This document shows, piece after piece, positions 53,693-64,000 of a stretch of DNA of 64,000 nucleotides. The stretch is from positions 1,116,001 through 1,180,000 of the forward strand of contig JAQFWX010000008.1 of assembly GCA_027605045.1 (NCBI GenBank). The letters run 5' to 3'. Source of the stretch: Phallus indusiatus (lineage: Eukaryota; Basidiomycota; Agaricomycetes; Phallales; Phallaceae). Each line of letters opens with the position of its first letter. The first letter of the stretch is position 1. Both the position numbers and the translations under genes were made by a program. The notes below the pieces were generated by a model that was not told the DNA's origin, ran no database searches, and saw only the letters and a list, made by a program, of their open reading frames with translations.

Positions 53693-54066
53693 TACAGGCG
53701 TTAGGGAACAGGGTGGTTTTGGCGTGTTCAAATAATTTAAAGTTTTGCATATCCGTGCTGTCTGATCTTTGTCTCGAGTCTATTCATCCTAGCATTAGCA
53801 TTATAATAGAAATTGAAACTCTTACTAACACTGAGAAGAACAATGATACAAAGGCTAGAGTAATACGTATTTGGCGTGTATTGTCCGTGATACGTCCGTT
53901 GTTATGAAATTTTTGGCCTTTTTGTGTCCAATTTGTGTCCGTGTAGATCATGCCGAGGCGGCCCCTTGAATTATTAAGTAAGCAGGAATTCTCATTGTGT
54001 TGTTTGAGCCTTGTTCCTTTCTGCCTCCCTTTTACACTTTTGTTGGACAGTTGTTTTCTCTCCAGC
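53693..54066. other. Intergenic region
   Basis: About 370 bases between the membrane protein and the Ran-binding gene, holding 3' and 5' UTR. An open frame starting at 53950 overlaps the true start of the next gene in another frame and is not supported. Confidence 0.4.
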
Positions 54067-56193
54067 ATGTCTGATAAGGAGCTAAACCCAGACGACGTTT
54101 CCGTCGACGAATCACGCGCATCTCCGGATGAGAAGTCGGACATTGTTGTGCAGGATGAAGATGCGTGCACGCCTTTGCCTGAAGGTTTAATGAGAAACAA
54201 CTTTTCGAACATTACTGCATTGGTTTATTAACATGATGCTTTATTACAGCAAGCCCTCAAAAGAGCAAGAAGCGACTTCGGGAAGTCTCTACAGAACCTA
54301 GCACTCCAAAGGTATGTGCTCAATGTTTCAAACTCCCTTATCGCCCAGCTTCCAGCTTACCCTACTTGGTTTTTCCTCCCTTCTGCTTTACAGAACGAAG
54401 AAAGTGTTTTCGCTTTGAACAAAGCGGAACCCGATCTTCCTTCAAAGAAGAACAGGGTCAAGTCTACTGGGCTGTCCGACGAGAACGGTGCAGTGGCAGA
54501 GCATACCTCGCCCAAAACTCCCCCTGCCACGGAGTTACCCGCCGTTATCAAATCACCCGCACATGATACCAAAGTACGTCAGATACGCAAACGCGTTAAA
54601 AACCTGAGCTGGAAAGAAGCCCAACGCAAGTTGCAAGATTCAGCAACTGACGACGTTGACGTACAGGATGAGGGTCCTGAAACTGTTGATCCCGGTTCTG
54701 ACGGTAAAGGCGGTGATGATGACACTTCGAAAAGTGTCAGCGCTAAAAGTGATAGCGATAAAGAAGATGTTCCTGGCGCTGTGAAGAAATCTGCTGAAGT
54801 GGAAAACAATTCGGCAGAAGTCCCAGAATCAGATTCACGCACGGACTTAGACATTGTGGATGCTTCATCAAAGACTGACGCGGAAGCCTGTTCGGGCAAA
54901 CGTCGAAGAGATGATGAAGATGTCAACCCCCGAGAGAAGACACGGATTACCCCTCCACCTGATAAGGAGAAAGTCGAAGCTACAGGTAACGGAACAGACA
55001 AGCCCATTACAGCCGCCGCACCGCTCGTGAGTTCTGGTCTCCTTTGAATCTTTTTGGTTTTATTAATACCGCATTACATGTTTCAGTCCGGATTCGCTCG
55101 TTATGCCGGTGCCAGTTCTCCTTTCGCCACCGCCAACACCGCCAATGTCTTTGGATCAACTAGCAAGCATACCTTTGGAAGTACATCCACACCTCAGCCA
55201 TCAATACGACCTCAAAGCGATACTAGCACTAAACCTATCCCGTCAGCTTTATTTGGATCATCAGGGTTTGGCAAATATGCGTCTAGTAGTTCGCCGTTCG
55301 CTTCAGCCAAACCATCCGCCTTTGGCTCTTCTACTACAGCCTCAAACTCCGGTTCAAGATCACCCTCTCGTTCTAAATCCCCAGCTCGCCACACAAATGC
55401 ATTTGAATCGTACAGCAATCGTTCCGGTAAATTCATGGCGACAACTTCACGGCCGTCCAAAAAGCAGAAGAAATCGGAAGACAGCCCAGCACCTGACAGT
55501 GGCGAAGGAAGTTCAAATGCTAGCGGGGAAGAAGACGGAGACGGTGCGGAGCAACCGAAGAGTTTTGATGAAATCCTTACCGCGAAAGACGATGCTCAAT
55601 CAGCGGCTGAGAGCAGTGGTGCGAAAACAGTCTTCAAAGAGCAGGAAGGTAATCTATCAGTTTCTTTCAGCAAGTCAATCTCCTTCTCATTTACCTTTCA
55701 TTCGATTAGTGATAACTGGTGAAGAGGATGAATATACCGAGTTCCAAGTGAGAGCGAAGCTGTTCCATTTAGATTCAGCATCGACGTGGAAAGAAAGAGG
55801 TGTTGGCAGTCTGAAGTTGAACGTAAATGAGAAAACTGGCAAGCCACGTTTGGGTAAGTGGATTTTTTTTCACTGAGTTACAAATATTGAGGCGTTTGTT
55901 ATAAGTATTACGGACAGATGGTGTTCATCGACTGGTCTTGAACACGTATTTATTCAAGGGAATGGGTTTTTCTTATGGCCAAGATAATCGATATGTTAAA
56001 TTTGGTGTATTCGGCGAGACCAAGCCCTCTTTTTATACTTTAAGAGTAATCATTTCTTTTGGTTGTGTTTTTTTCGCTCATTACTAATTCACTATTACAG
56101 TTCTCAACTGCAAAGCACGCTGAGGATTTATTAGCTCATGTTCAAGCACATACATCTGATGCCGATCTTAAAAGGAAGAACGAGAATGTTTAG
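54067..56193 (+). CDS. Ran-binding domain protein (RanBP3/Yrb2-like)
   Basis: Seven exons (54067-54184, 54250-54311, 54394-55026, 55087-55648, 55710-55853, 55906-56045, 56101-56193) give 583 residues. The N-terminal 350 residues are acidic and serine-rich with basic patches (SPQKSKKRLRE, GKRRRDDED) that may act as nuclear localisation signals. Then come FG-like stretches (SGFARYAGASSPF and SGFGKYASSSSPFASAK). The C-terminal RanBD carries VITGEEDEYTEFQVRAKLFH, WKERGVGSLKLNVNEKTGKP, TDGVHRLVLNTYLFKG and YVKFGVFGE. Such proteins bind Ran-GTP and help Crm1-dependent nuclear export. The combination of FG-like motifs and a single C-terminal RanBD fits Yrb2/RanBP3 or Nup50-type proteins; I favour the former. 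Confidence 0.85.
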
Positions 56194-56484
56194 AAAACAT
56201 TATTTTCTCACCCTGCGGCTACCCCGCGTCGTCCCTATCTTGACCCTTTTACGAACGTCTTTTTGTTTCTTTTTTTTTTTTATTAATGTATGCTTTGGCA
56301 TTTATCCTCCTCAGCCCTCCTTCATTTTTATACAGTTTTCTATTCTTACTTTAGCCGCATATTTCTTGTCTCGGAACGCCAATGTAATGTAGCACTTTTA
56401 GTATGCAGAGCCATGATCAAAAGTTCAAATACCCTAATTAGGAGAGATATGAGATATGATCTTGAGAGATGCTTAGCAAATACT

Positions 56485-58048
56485 ATGACATCTCCCAGCG
56501 ACGTTCACGAAGGCTCCTCTTCGCCGAACACCGACACCGTTCCTAAGACTACTTCGTCTGTTAAACATCGATTTAGTGCGCCCAATTTTGGGTCTCGGTT
56601 TTTGACGGTACTGCCCTTTCTTTTCCCGAGCTTTGAAAACCTGGGACTATCGTTCAAGTTTCTGATACCAGCAGTGTTTAGGACGACCAGGATGTCTTTT
56701 CGCATAATGCTTGGGATCACGTTCCACCACCGAATGATCAAGAAGAAAGGGTTCTTCAAGCTCTGAATCGCCAACGGAATGCACCAGTATCTGACGCGGA
56801 TAAAGCGAAATACAACGCCAATCCCGCTCGGCATTGGGACATCTTTTACAAGAACAATGAAAACAATTTCTTTCGCGATAGAAAGTGGTTACATCTCGAG
56901 TTTCCCGAGTTGATTGCAACTACTAAGCCAGATGTACGGGCAAGATTTATGTTGACGATTGATTAACTGACCGTTCGGTCCAGGCAGGTCCAGTCACTAT
57001 TTTCGAAGTGGGATGTGGTAATATAATAATAATTGTACTTCTTTTTATTTCACTAATACCTCTTAAATATCAGGCGTAGGAAATACCATCTTTCCTTTCC
57101 TAAGTTCTAATGAAAACCCTGATCTCTCCATAATCGCTTGTGATTTCTCACCTCGAGCTGTCAAACTTGTCCAGGTAACCAAACTGACTCATTTAATTTT
57201 CGCTTTACTGAAATGCTTTATCAAGTCTCATCCTCTATACTCTTCACCGCCAGCAGGCAAAATATCAGCAGCTCAATGGGACATGACCTCGTCTCATCTC
57301 CCGCCAAACGTTGCCCCATCTAGCGTCGATTTTATCCTGATGATTTTTGTTTTGAGTGCTTTGCATCCTAATGAATGGCAGCAGACTATTGCTAATCTGT
57401 ATACTGTGAGTTTGTGATTTCAACTTGCAGTATTCACTGAAACGTATGGCAATAGATATTAAAACCTGGAGGAAGAATATTTTTAAGAGACTACGGACGG
57501 TATGATCTTGCCCAACTTCGGTTCAAAGAAGGACGACTACTAGAGGACAATTTTTATATCAGAGGAGATAAAACGCGCGTGTATTTCTTCTCACTAGGTG
57601 GGTTAAAACACTTTGCGTAAAGGTCATTTTTTGTGATGTATTACCAGATGACCTGGCCATTATTTTTACGGGCTCGCCTATGTCGGACTTGACACAGGTG
57701 GATACTACAACTACGACTATTGAGAGCGAAGAAGCTCTCTCTCCCAATGCCACTCCCGGAGCAACAACCCCGTCAATAGAACCAAATACAAAACACCCTT
57801 CCATCATAAACAATTCTATATTAGACGGTTCTAGCTCTGGAGATCCTTCGCGCCCAACATCTCCCCCACAAGAAGACGTAAAATATCCTTCTCCAGATTG
57901 CTCCTCTCTTCAGCATCCTTTATTCGTTATCGAGCAATTGGGCGTCGACAATCGTTTGCTTGTAAACCGGAAGCGACAGTTAAAAATGCATCGAGTCTGG
58001 ATGCAAGGTAAATTCGACAAACTACCGCAAAAAGAACGGGCTCTTTGA
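56485..58048 (+). CDS. TRM140: tRNA (cytosine-32-N3)-methyltransferase, Trm140/METTL2-like
   Basis: Seven exons (56485-56607, 56682-56933, 56984-57017, 57074-57174, 57226-57405, 57456-57597, 57648-58048) give 410 residues. N-terminal [16 protein letters not shown] and [20 protein letters not shown] are diagnostic of the Trm140/METTL2/METTL8 group. The SAM-binding site follows: motif I in [15 protein letters not shown], acidic residue in ACDFSPRAV, then [39 protein letters not shown] and [15 protein letters not shown] low-complexity insert rich in Thr, Ser and Pro lies at about residues 295-360, before the final [16 protein letters not shown]. These enzymes make m3C32 in cytosolic tRNA(Thr) and tRNA(Ser). 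Start chosen at 56485; an in-frame upstream extension is possible. Confidence 0.88.
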
Positions 58049-58179
58049 ACGTTGTTTCGTAAATTTCCGGGGGTTATTGCGTTATCAAGTGTACAAATAA
58101 TACAGGATTAGAATGTATATTAGTCTAAATGTAAAATGCAATGGTGTGAGAGTTTTTTTTATTACCGGGGGATCGACTA

Positions 58180-59343
58180 CTAATGATGTTGACCCCACCA
58201 TAGAATGCCTTCGTATATTGAAAACATAACGGCAGCATTAGGTACCACCCGAAGTAAATGGGCCGAAAGTCCACCATAAAGACGACCCGCCCCTTCTTCC
58301 GCGATTATTACTTTTAGCGTTTGATACAATCCAGTATACTTTTTAATACCATTAATTGGCGGTTGTCGAAGTCGTGTTCGAATCACCTATGATCAAAATA
58401 GTCGCGTAAGAACTTCGACGAAGTTATAACGGATGCATATTTTGAACGTACCTCATGCGGATATGTTAACAAACTGGCGATACCTTTGGACAATCCAGCA
58501 CTCCCGAGCACGCCAGCCCACCCTACAAATCCACCTTGCCTTTCCGCACCTCGCTTCAAGCGTTCATATAGAACCCATTGAATCGTTCCCTCCGTCACTC
58601 CAAGATAACTGGCGCTGAGACCTTTATACATCCCCCGCGCGCCTTCAGTTTTAAGTATATCTTTAATACACGCCCAACTGCTCGTGTAAGGTCGTGACTG
58701 CGACGCGCTGAGCTGCATACGCGTTTTAACGACCCAGATAGGATTCGTCACTGTACCGGTCACTACTCCTGTGATAGCTGCCGCGGATAAATGTACCCAT
58801 GAATTCTCTATTCCATGATTATACTTGTTGGCTATAATTTGCTTCCCGTTGCCGTATGTGAAAAAGACGATAGACCGGGCTGGTACAACGCCAACGAGTG
58901 AAGGCCCTAATCCTTTGAAAAGAGCCGGGACGCCTTCGAATTTATAGATATTTCTGGATATGCATATGTTAGCAAACGATTTGAATAAGAATAATTTCAA
59001 TTACTTTAAGATATGCCCTGTCTCTATAAAATGATATAAAAGCCCTCCAGTCCGATGTGCGACAATCTCCCCTGTTCCTTTTGCCTGAATTGTGATTGGA
59101 ACGTCGTGAAACATAGATGACTGAAGACGAGTCTTGACAACATCAAAAGGAGAGGTCACTATAGCAGCACACATGCCGCCAAAGCTGCGTGTATTCAAGA
59201 TCACCCAAGTCAGAAATGCAAAACGAAAACAACTTTTTTTTCAAGTATGTTTTGTAAGGAACTCACCCTCCTGCTACGAAATGTAGCCAACTTTTCGCGG
59301 GAAGCCATGATAAATTCTCTGGGTTCACATTTGCAGACGACAT
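58180..59343 (-). CDS. RIM2: Mitochondrial pyrimidine nucleotide carrier, Rim2/SLC25A33-36-like
   Basis: Inner-membrane transporter of the SLC25 family, 321 residues in four exons (59343-59267, 59184-59005, 58953-58452, 58386-58180). The three carrier signatures are SPFDVVKTRLQ, NPIWVVKTRMQL and TYPHEVIRTRLRQP, each ending a first helix of a repeat. The PIWVVKTR and YPHEVIRTRLRQP variants are typical of the Rim2 group, which exchanges pyrimidine nucleoside triphosphates across the inner membrane. The N-terminus (MSSANVNPENLSWLPAKSWL) is short, and glycine/alanine-rich helices follow. The C-terminus ends ILWWGQHH. It is tail-to-tail with TRM140, with about 130 bases between stops. Confidence 0.88.
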
Positions 59344-59557
59344 AAAGTAAATGAAAGCTGGTCTTTTGCCAGAATCGCGGCCGAGTTATTGAAGGAGGGA
59401 TAAATTAGACAAATGGCATTTGCTATAACGCCCGTAATTTTTCAATGACTAAGCGAATTTTTTGAATTATTCCGGATGGAGCGCCGAACGACCTTCTCCC
59501 GCCGAATACGAAGTCCATGAAATGAATGAAAATAATTATATAAATATACCAAAGCTA

Positions 59558-62033
59558 TTACAAGACCTCTTCGTTCTTGAAACTCCAAATCTCTAACACA
59601 GTCCGTCCACCACGAGAACAACATATTACAAGAGTATCATCTCTAATTGCCGTCTTCCACACCCCATCGCTGGGTTCCGTCAAAGTTCTAATTTGAACGA
59701 GCTTTCCAACGGAATCTTGGCTGTTAGAATGGTCTAACGAGGAAGACTGTTCTTCTGGATCATTCCCTATATTCCACAATAATACTCTACCATCGGTACC
59801 AGCCGATATCAGCCATTTCCGTTTGCCATATTTTCGATGCTTCACCCATTCTCGACCATCATGTATGGAATCCGGAACGTCTTCATCAATTTGAAGAGCA
59901 GTTATACTAGATGTGTGCGCTGTAATGCTTGATATAATACGGAAAGTATCACTGAGGTGTTCTACTCCTTCTGGTCGTCGTAGAGGTGAATGGAGTAACA
60001 ATGATGAGTGGAATGGAGAAGATGGAGGAGACGCCGCTTGAGATATTGCGGGAGCTGGTAAGGCTAAAGAGGCAGGACGAGGCGTAGAGAATGGGCTGGA
60101 GTCTCTACGAGTGAACGATGAATAGGGCGGAATACCGAAGATGATTATACGTCCATCGGCACTACCACTGATAACTGAATTCGTGCTCGGCGATAGTTGT
60201 AATTGACAGACAAGAGCGGTATGACCTTGCAGGAGGGCAACACAGTCACTAAGAGTGAGAAGTTCGGCGTTAGAACACATCTCTTTGAACGATAAATAAA
60301 GACTTGCTTGCTGTCTACACTCCACACTCTTACGCTGGTATCCAAACCTCCCGAAACAATTCGGTAGCCGTCAAAAGCGACCGTATAGACTTGATGATAA
60401 TGACCGTTATATACTCGTAGGCATTCACGAGTTTTGGCCGACCAAAGCTTGAAATAGTTGTCAATACACGATCATTCCTGTTGCATAAAAAAATCAGAAA
60501 ATGGAAAAACGCACCCGAACCGAACAGTCGTAACTTCCGCTAACAATCATATCGCCATACACGTCTAAACACCGGACACTATCTGTATGACCCTCGAGAG
60601 TCCCCAACATACGCTGTAGACAAAAAAAACGACATTAATATCTTATTTTGGGTGAGATAAAGTATCGCGTACACCCTTTCTGATGTCCCATATTCTGACA
60701 GTCGCGTCCCTACCTCCAGTTACAGCGATAGGACGCCCGTGGAACATTTTCAAGCACCTAACAGTGGAACGATGACCTCTGAGGACATGAATACAGTACC
60801 TATTATCCATAAAGAAAGCCTTCATTAGAATTCCCAACAAAAAAAAACAAAGATAACGCGAAATAATTACCCTGTCTTTACATCCCATACTCGCAACGTC
60901 TTATCGCAAGCCGCACTTATAATCAAAGAGTTCGGCTGCCCCCAGCCATCAGAAGAATTGGAAGGAAGAGAAAGTTTATGCGATGGACTATTTGGAGAAT
61001 CAAAATCTAAAAGTTCGTCTTGGGTATCTTTAGATGAGTTTGGTGGGTATAAATTATCAAAAATGCTTTGAAAAGGTACGTCGGATGATGAGAATGAGGA
61101 TGATACAGATGATGAAAGTGATCCGGGGATAATAGGTGTCATGGAACCGTCTTGTTCTTCTTCTAAATTCTCGGTATGCGAGGAGAAGTCCGCGCCGGTT
61201 TGCCCTCTCTCTACGATCCAAACGCACCACGCTCCCGCTTGATGGCCAGATAAAGTACGCGCTAGTATGCCGGTTTTCGCGCTGAACACATGAACACGAC
61301 CGTTGGCCAAACCGACGACAATCCAAGAAGAATCCAGAGCTAAAGAGGAGACAATTCCTGCCTCTCGAGAACGATGTGTTCTTAGTAAATGGCCAGAGTG
61401 TAAATAGTTGTTCTCTAAAAGAAAATTGAGACGTCTAGGACAGGAGACGTAAGAGAACGGGACGTACCCATTGTTTGAGATGATTTGAAATACGATTTGA
61501 ATGAAAAGTCTGCATCAAGAGATCGACGTATTGAATCAGATGTGGAATAAGCTATATTGTGTGTTAATGAATACTAAAAATATAGCAATCCATACAGACA
61601 TACCTGGTTCATCGCCAAAGTCATTCTCATAAGAAATAAAGCCTTTGCGAATGCAAAGCTCTCTCCAAATACTCTCATCTTGCACTAATATCCTCCACGC
61701 TTTTGACACGCGTCCGGCTCTAGACAATGACCTAGAGTCATCTACGAAACTTAAGATGTGCAACGACAATTCAGTAGGCAGATTAGTCAGAAAATCCAAT
61801 CTTCGAGATTCGAAGGGTTGAAGGCGAAGGTGGGCAAGCTGGGCAGGGGTAAGATGATTGACGAGGGATTCGAGTACGGACAAGGGAAGATGGGGTAAAT
61901 GTTTAGGAGCCTGCTTAGACCAGGATATCGCTGCCGCAATGTCGTTTGCTGAAGAAGTCGTAAATCCAATTTGTGCACTCAAAGTGCTGTGCATTTCTGT
62001 GCACACTCTTAAAAAGATGGTGGGAAGATGCAA
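59558..62033 (-). CDS. F-box / WD40-repeat protein (Cdc4-like SCF substrate receptor)
   Basis: The N-terminal region holds an F-box: LPTELSLHILSFVDDSRSLS, AGRVSKAWRILVQDESIW and ELCIRKGF. It is followed by FKSYFK and a linker, then WD40 repeats: WIVVGLANGRVHVFSAKTG, LSGHQAGAWCVW, a long acidic/serine insert (about 60965-61190), SAACDKTLRVWDVKTG, LRGHRSTVRCLKMFH, VTGGRDATVRIWDIRKG, a repeat with GDMIVSGSYDCSVR, GGLDTSVRVW, and LQGHTALVCQLQLSPSTNSV with SADGRIIIFG. The last repeats contain another insert (59960-60110). This order is that of Cdc4/Fbw7/Pop1-type proteins, which bring phosphorylated substrates to the SCF ubiquitin ligase. There are several introns; the start at 62033 is tentative, with a second ATG at 61994. 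Confidence 0.8.
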
Positions 62034-63171
62034 AGGGCAGGGAGAGGAGAGAAGGAAACTAGGTGTGGTATCGTTTCGTTTAAATGGGCTTCTTGATGTA
62101 TTTTAGGAGATTTTTCCAAATCTCCTTTATACCATCATGACAGGGCTTTGCGTTTAGAGTATGTCCAATCACTGGCGTCAGGAGAGAGAAGGAGATAATT
62201 TAGGCCTAGGCTTCAACTAGCCGTGAGTACGTAATCCTGAGCATGTGAATTTCGTCTTGTCGAGTCAACAATGAACTACTCAATGACCTGGACGTACTTC
62301 ATGCACTCTTGATTAAACATCGCTATGGGTGCTCTGATGCTCATCTGACTCGAATTAGCTGATTCTCTGTTCCGGAGCCGTTGGCACACATTGTGTCTAT
62401 CAGGGACCACTGCAACAAGTTTTGGTTTTGCCTCAGGCTATACAAAACTGGAGTCATTTGAAATATATTAGCTTTTTTTCATAGAGTTCATCAACACCGG
62501 CGTATCTGCACAATCCCCGTCAATATGTAACGCTGGCAATTGATCAATGATCTTCTTTCATCATTCCGAACAATCTTGACCAACCACCTACCTCCGAAAT
62601 ACTCATTCTTTGGCTGCGACCAGAATCAGGCGTATAGCTCCAATATGCACAGAGTAAACGAGAATGGATTTATATTTCACAGATATCCTTCATTGCGAAC
62701 CATTTCGAAGGGAGGTAGGGCAAGGCTTTGATATTGAAAGATTGACGGACCGGTTTCAAAAGCCTCCGAAGAGTACATGACCGTTCCATTTGAATCCTTC
62801 ACGTTCAGGACTCCTTGTCATACAGAGCCGTCAAAGTCCAAAACGAGGGCGTTATTCAGGGTACCGCTTCCAAAAATCCAAACCTTGTAGCCAAGGGGAT
62901 AAGTTTGGTAGTGATTAGTAGTCTGTACCAGTAATGTGTTGATCTGTTCTCCGAGCCTCACGATACCGGTGTGCGATTTAGAGAGAGAAAAAGACTGAAG
63001 GATATAAATGTTGCGCAAAGCTGATTATCTCAAAACCAAGTCCACTACCAAGGGAGTCACGCATTATTAATGGTTCGTAGGATTTGAAGGTGTATTTTAA
63101 GGTCATAGGAAAGGGACATGATATGTGTATATAGATGTTGACCGGGACCGGTAGATCCGGCGACTATTGCA
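62034..63171. other. Intergenic region without a supported gene
   Basis: About 1.1 kb between the F-box gene and the hemerythrin-like gene. A 66-codon minus-strand frame (62818-63018) has no recognisable domain. The promoter of the F-box gene must lie at the left side. Confidence 0.4.
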
Positions 63172-64000
63172 TCACGGCTTATTAGGGCAGTACTTCCACC
63201 GTCTAAGAGGAAAGAGAATGAATTAGCAATTTTGGAGAAACTTATCTTTGAAATATGGAATGAAAAACTTACCCGCTGTGCACTGGAACGATAATATAAG
63301 GTATAACGAAATCGCGCATGAATTTGGGGAAATTAGGGGGAAAGTGAGGCTTGTATTCTGCGGGTACATTGCTAGCCAAAGAGTTCACAGTTTCCTTTTC
63401 CTGGTCTGCAGTGCGAATGATAAAACGTACCCTAATACAAACGGAAAGTGATTGACTAAACCACCTTCCTTTCTGGCTTCAATATCAAAATCGTCTGATA
63501 TGGCTTTTAATTCTGCTTCTGTGAAGACCTTCAGGTTCTCCACCGCTAAATCTTGAACCTCATGATCCAGATGTGCGAACTGACAAAGGGAAAGGGGGGC
63601 AAGGTCTATTTCGTTTCTGCTATTAAACGACATAAGCCAACTACGTACTAGAATTTCTTTGAAAGGGACCATGAATTTCCGTAGAGCAGGTGGGTCGAAT
63701 TTACTATGGTCAGCTTTCGCTTCTCTTAATATCTCAATGAATTTGTCGAGCTTCTCGTGAATCCCTTTATGCTGTTCAAGCTCTGTGGAGAAATCAACCT
63801 TCTTTTGAAGCTCGACAAACAAATATCGTTCTAGTACGCAGAATTGGAAGACCGAGGTCAGCAGCCAATATTAAACAGCAGCAGACAGAATCCCTCTGAC
63901 CTTCTAAGCCATGATGTTTAGTGACTATCTCTGTCCAGACGGTGCAGTAGCTAAGAAAATTATCAAGATCGTTCAATGGAGGATTCTCCAAATGGTCGTA
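63172..64000 (-). CDS. Hemerythrin-like domain protein (partial, N-terminus outside the window)
   Basis: The gene enters from the right edge on the reverse strand and ends at 63172. Exon pieces give LNDLDNFLSYCTVWTEIVTK HHGLE, then RYLFVELQKKVDFSTELEQH with KGIHEKLDKFI, a block NSRNEIDLAPL, HLDHEVQDLAVENLKVFTEA, and ADQEKETVNSLASNVPAEYK. The end reads VPVHSGRWKYCPNKP and a stop. The spaced His and Glu residues (HHGLE, EQHKGIH, HLDHEV) suit the HHE/hemerythrin iron-binding bundle. The splice HSG|RWKY gives the C-terminus typical of fungal members. Proteins of this kind bind iron or oxygen, but the exact role is unknown. Confidence 0.75.

Noticed and set aside
1..64000. Transposons, CRISPR arrays or viral genes
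   Set aside because: No transposase, reverse transcriptase, integrase, long terminal repeats or regular spaced repeats were recognised; repetition in the window is explained by the gene array.

Overview
The window is genomic DNA of a mushroom-forming basidiomycete (Agaricomycetes, probably Agaricales). Genes are split by many introns of about 45-70 bases, and housekeeping orthologues sit beside an expanded family whose C-terminal signature (a YWSLDPSG-type motif followed by a DPxSxxxARxLGxPL-type motif) I know from Agaricales gene expansions. It is not bacterial: I see no operons, CRISPR or insertion sequences.

Layout. 1-6.8 kb is ordinary: the 3' end of a DGAT2-type acyltransferase, mitochondrial GatA/HER2, a Ran1/Sks1-like kinase, a dienelactone-hydrolase-family gene (DLH-1) and RNA polymerase III subunit RPC25. 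7.2-13.6 kb is a block holding a dead BRAP2-type gene, copy A of a multigene family and a dead GH30 gene. 14.3-20 kb is ordinary again: GPATCH1-like splicing protein and a CK1-type kinase. 20.7-45 kb is a nested array: one intact GH30 glycosidase, family copies C, D, E, B and F, two relic fragments of the family, three GH30 relics and a second dead BRAP2-type gene. The block at 33.8-40.9 kb is a direct duplicate of 7.2-13.6 kb, about 27 kb away. 45.8-64 kb is ordinary: DLH-2 (paralogue of DLH-1 with almost the same exon plan), a 4HBT thioesterase, a multi-pass membrane protein, a Ran-binding-domain protein, Trm140-type tRNA methyltransferase, Rim2-type mitochondrial carrier, an F-box/WD40 protein and a hemerythrin-like protein cut by the right edge.

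The striking feature is the six-copy family. Each member has an N-terminal helical segment resembling the four-helix bundle of MLKL-type cell-death proteins, a protein-kinase-like N-lobe with no catalytic HRD or DFG motif, and a large C-terminal region ending in an acidic tail. A helical bundle plus pseudokinase is the layout of MLKL, so the array may be a fungal self/non-self or cell-death gene family evolving by birth and death. I could read copies B (739 aa, 13 exons) and E as intact; A, C, D and F each carry one identifiable break. The duplicated unit is a family gene with a convergent GH30 gene, of which only one GH30 survives.

Several genes use GC-AG introns with the GCAAGT donor (HER2, DLH-1, the CK1 kinase, the thioesterase, possibly GPATCH1) and 15-17 base microexons. 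All exon models were made by eye from splice signals and family conservation; no alignment, expression data or database search was available.
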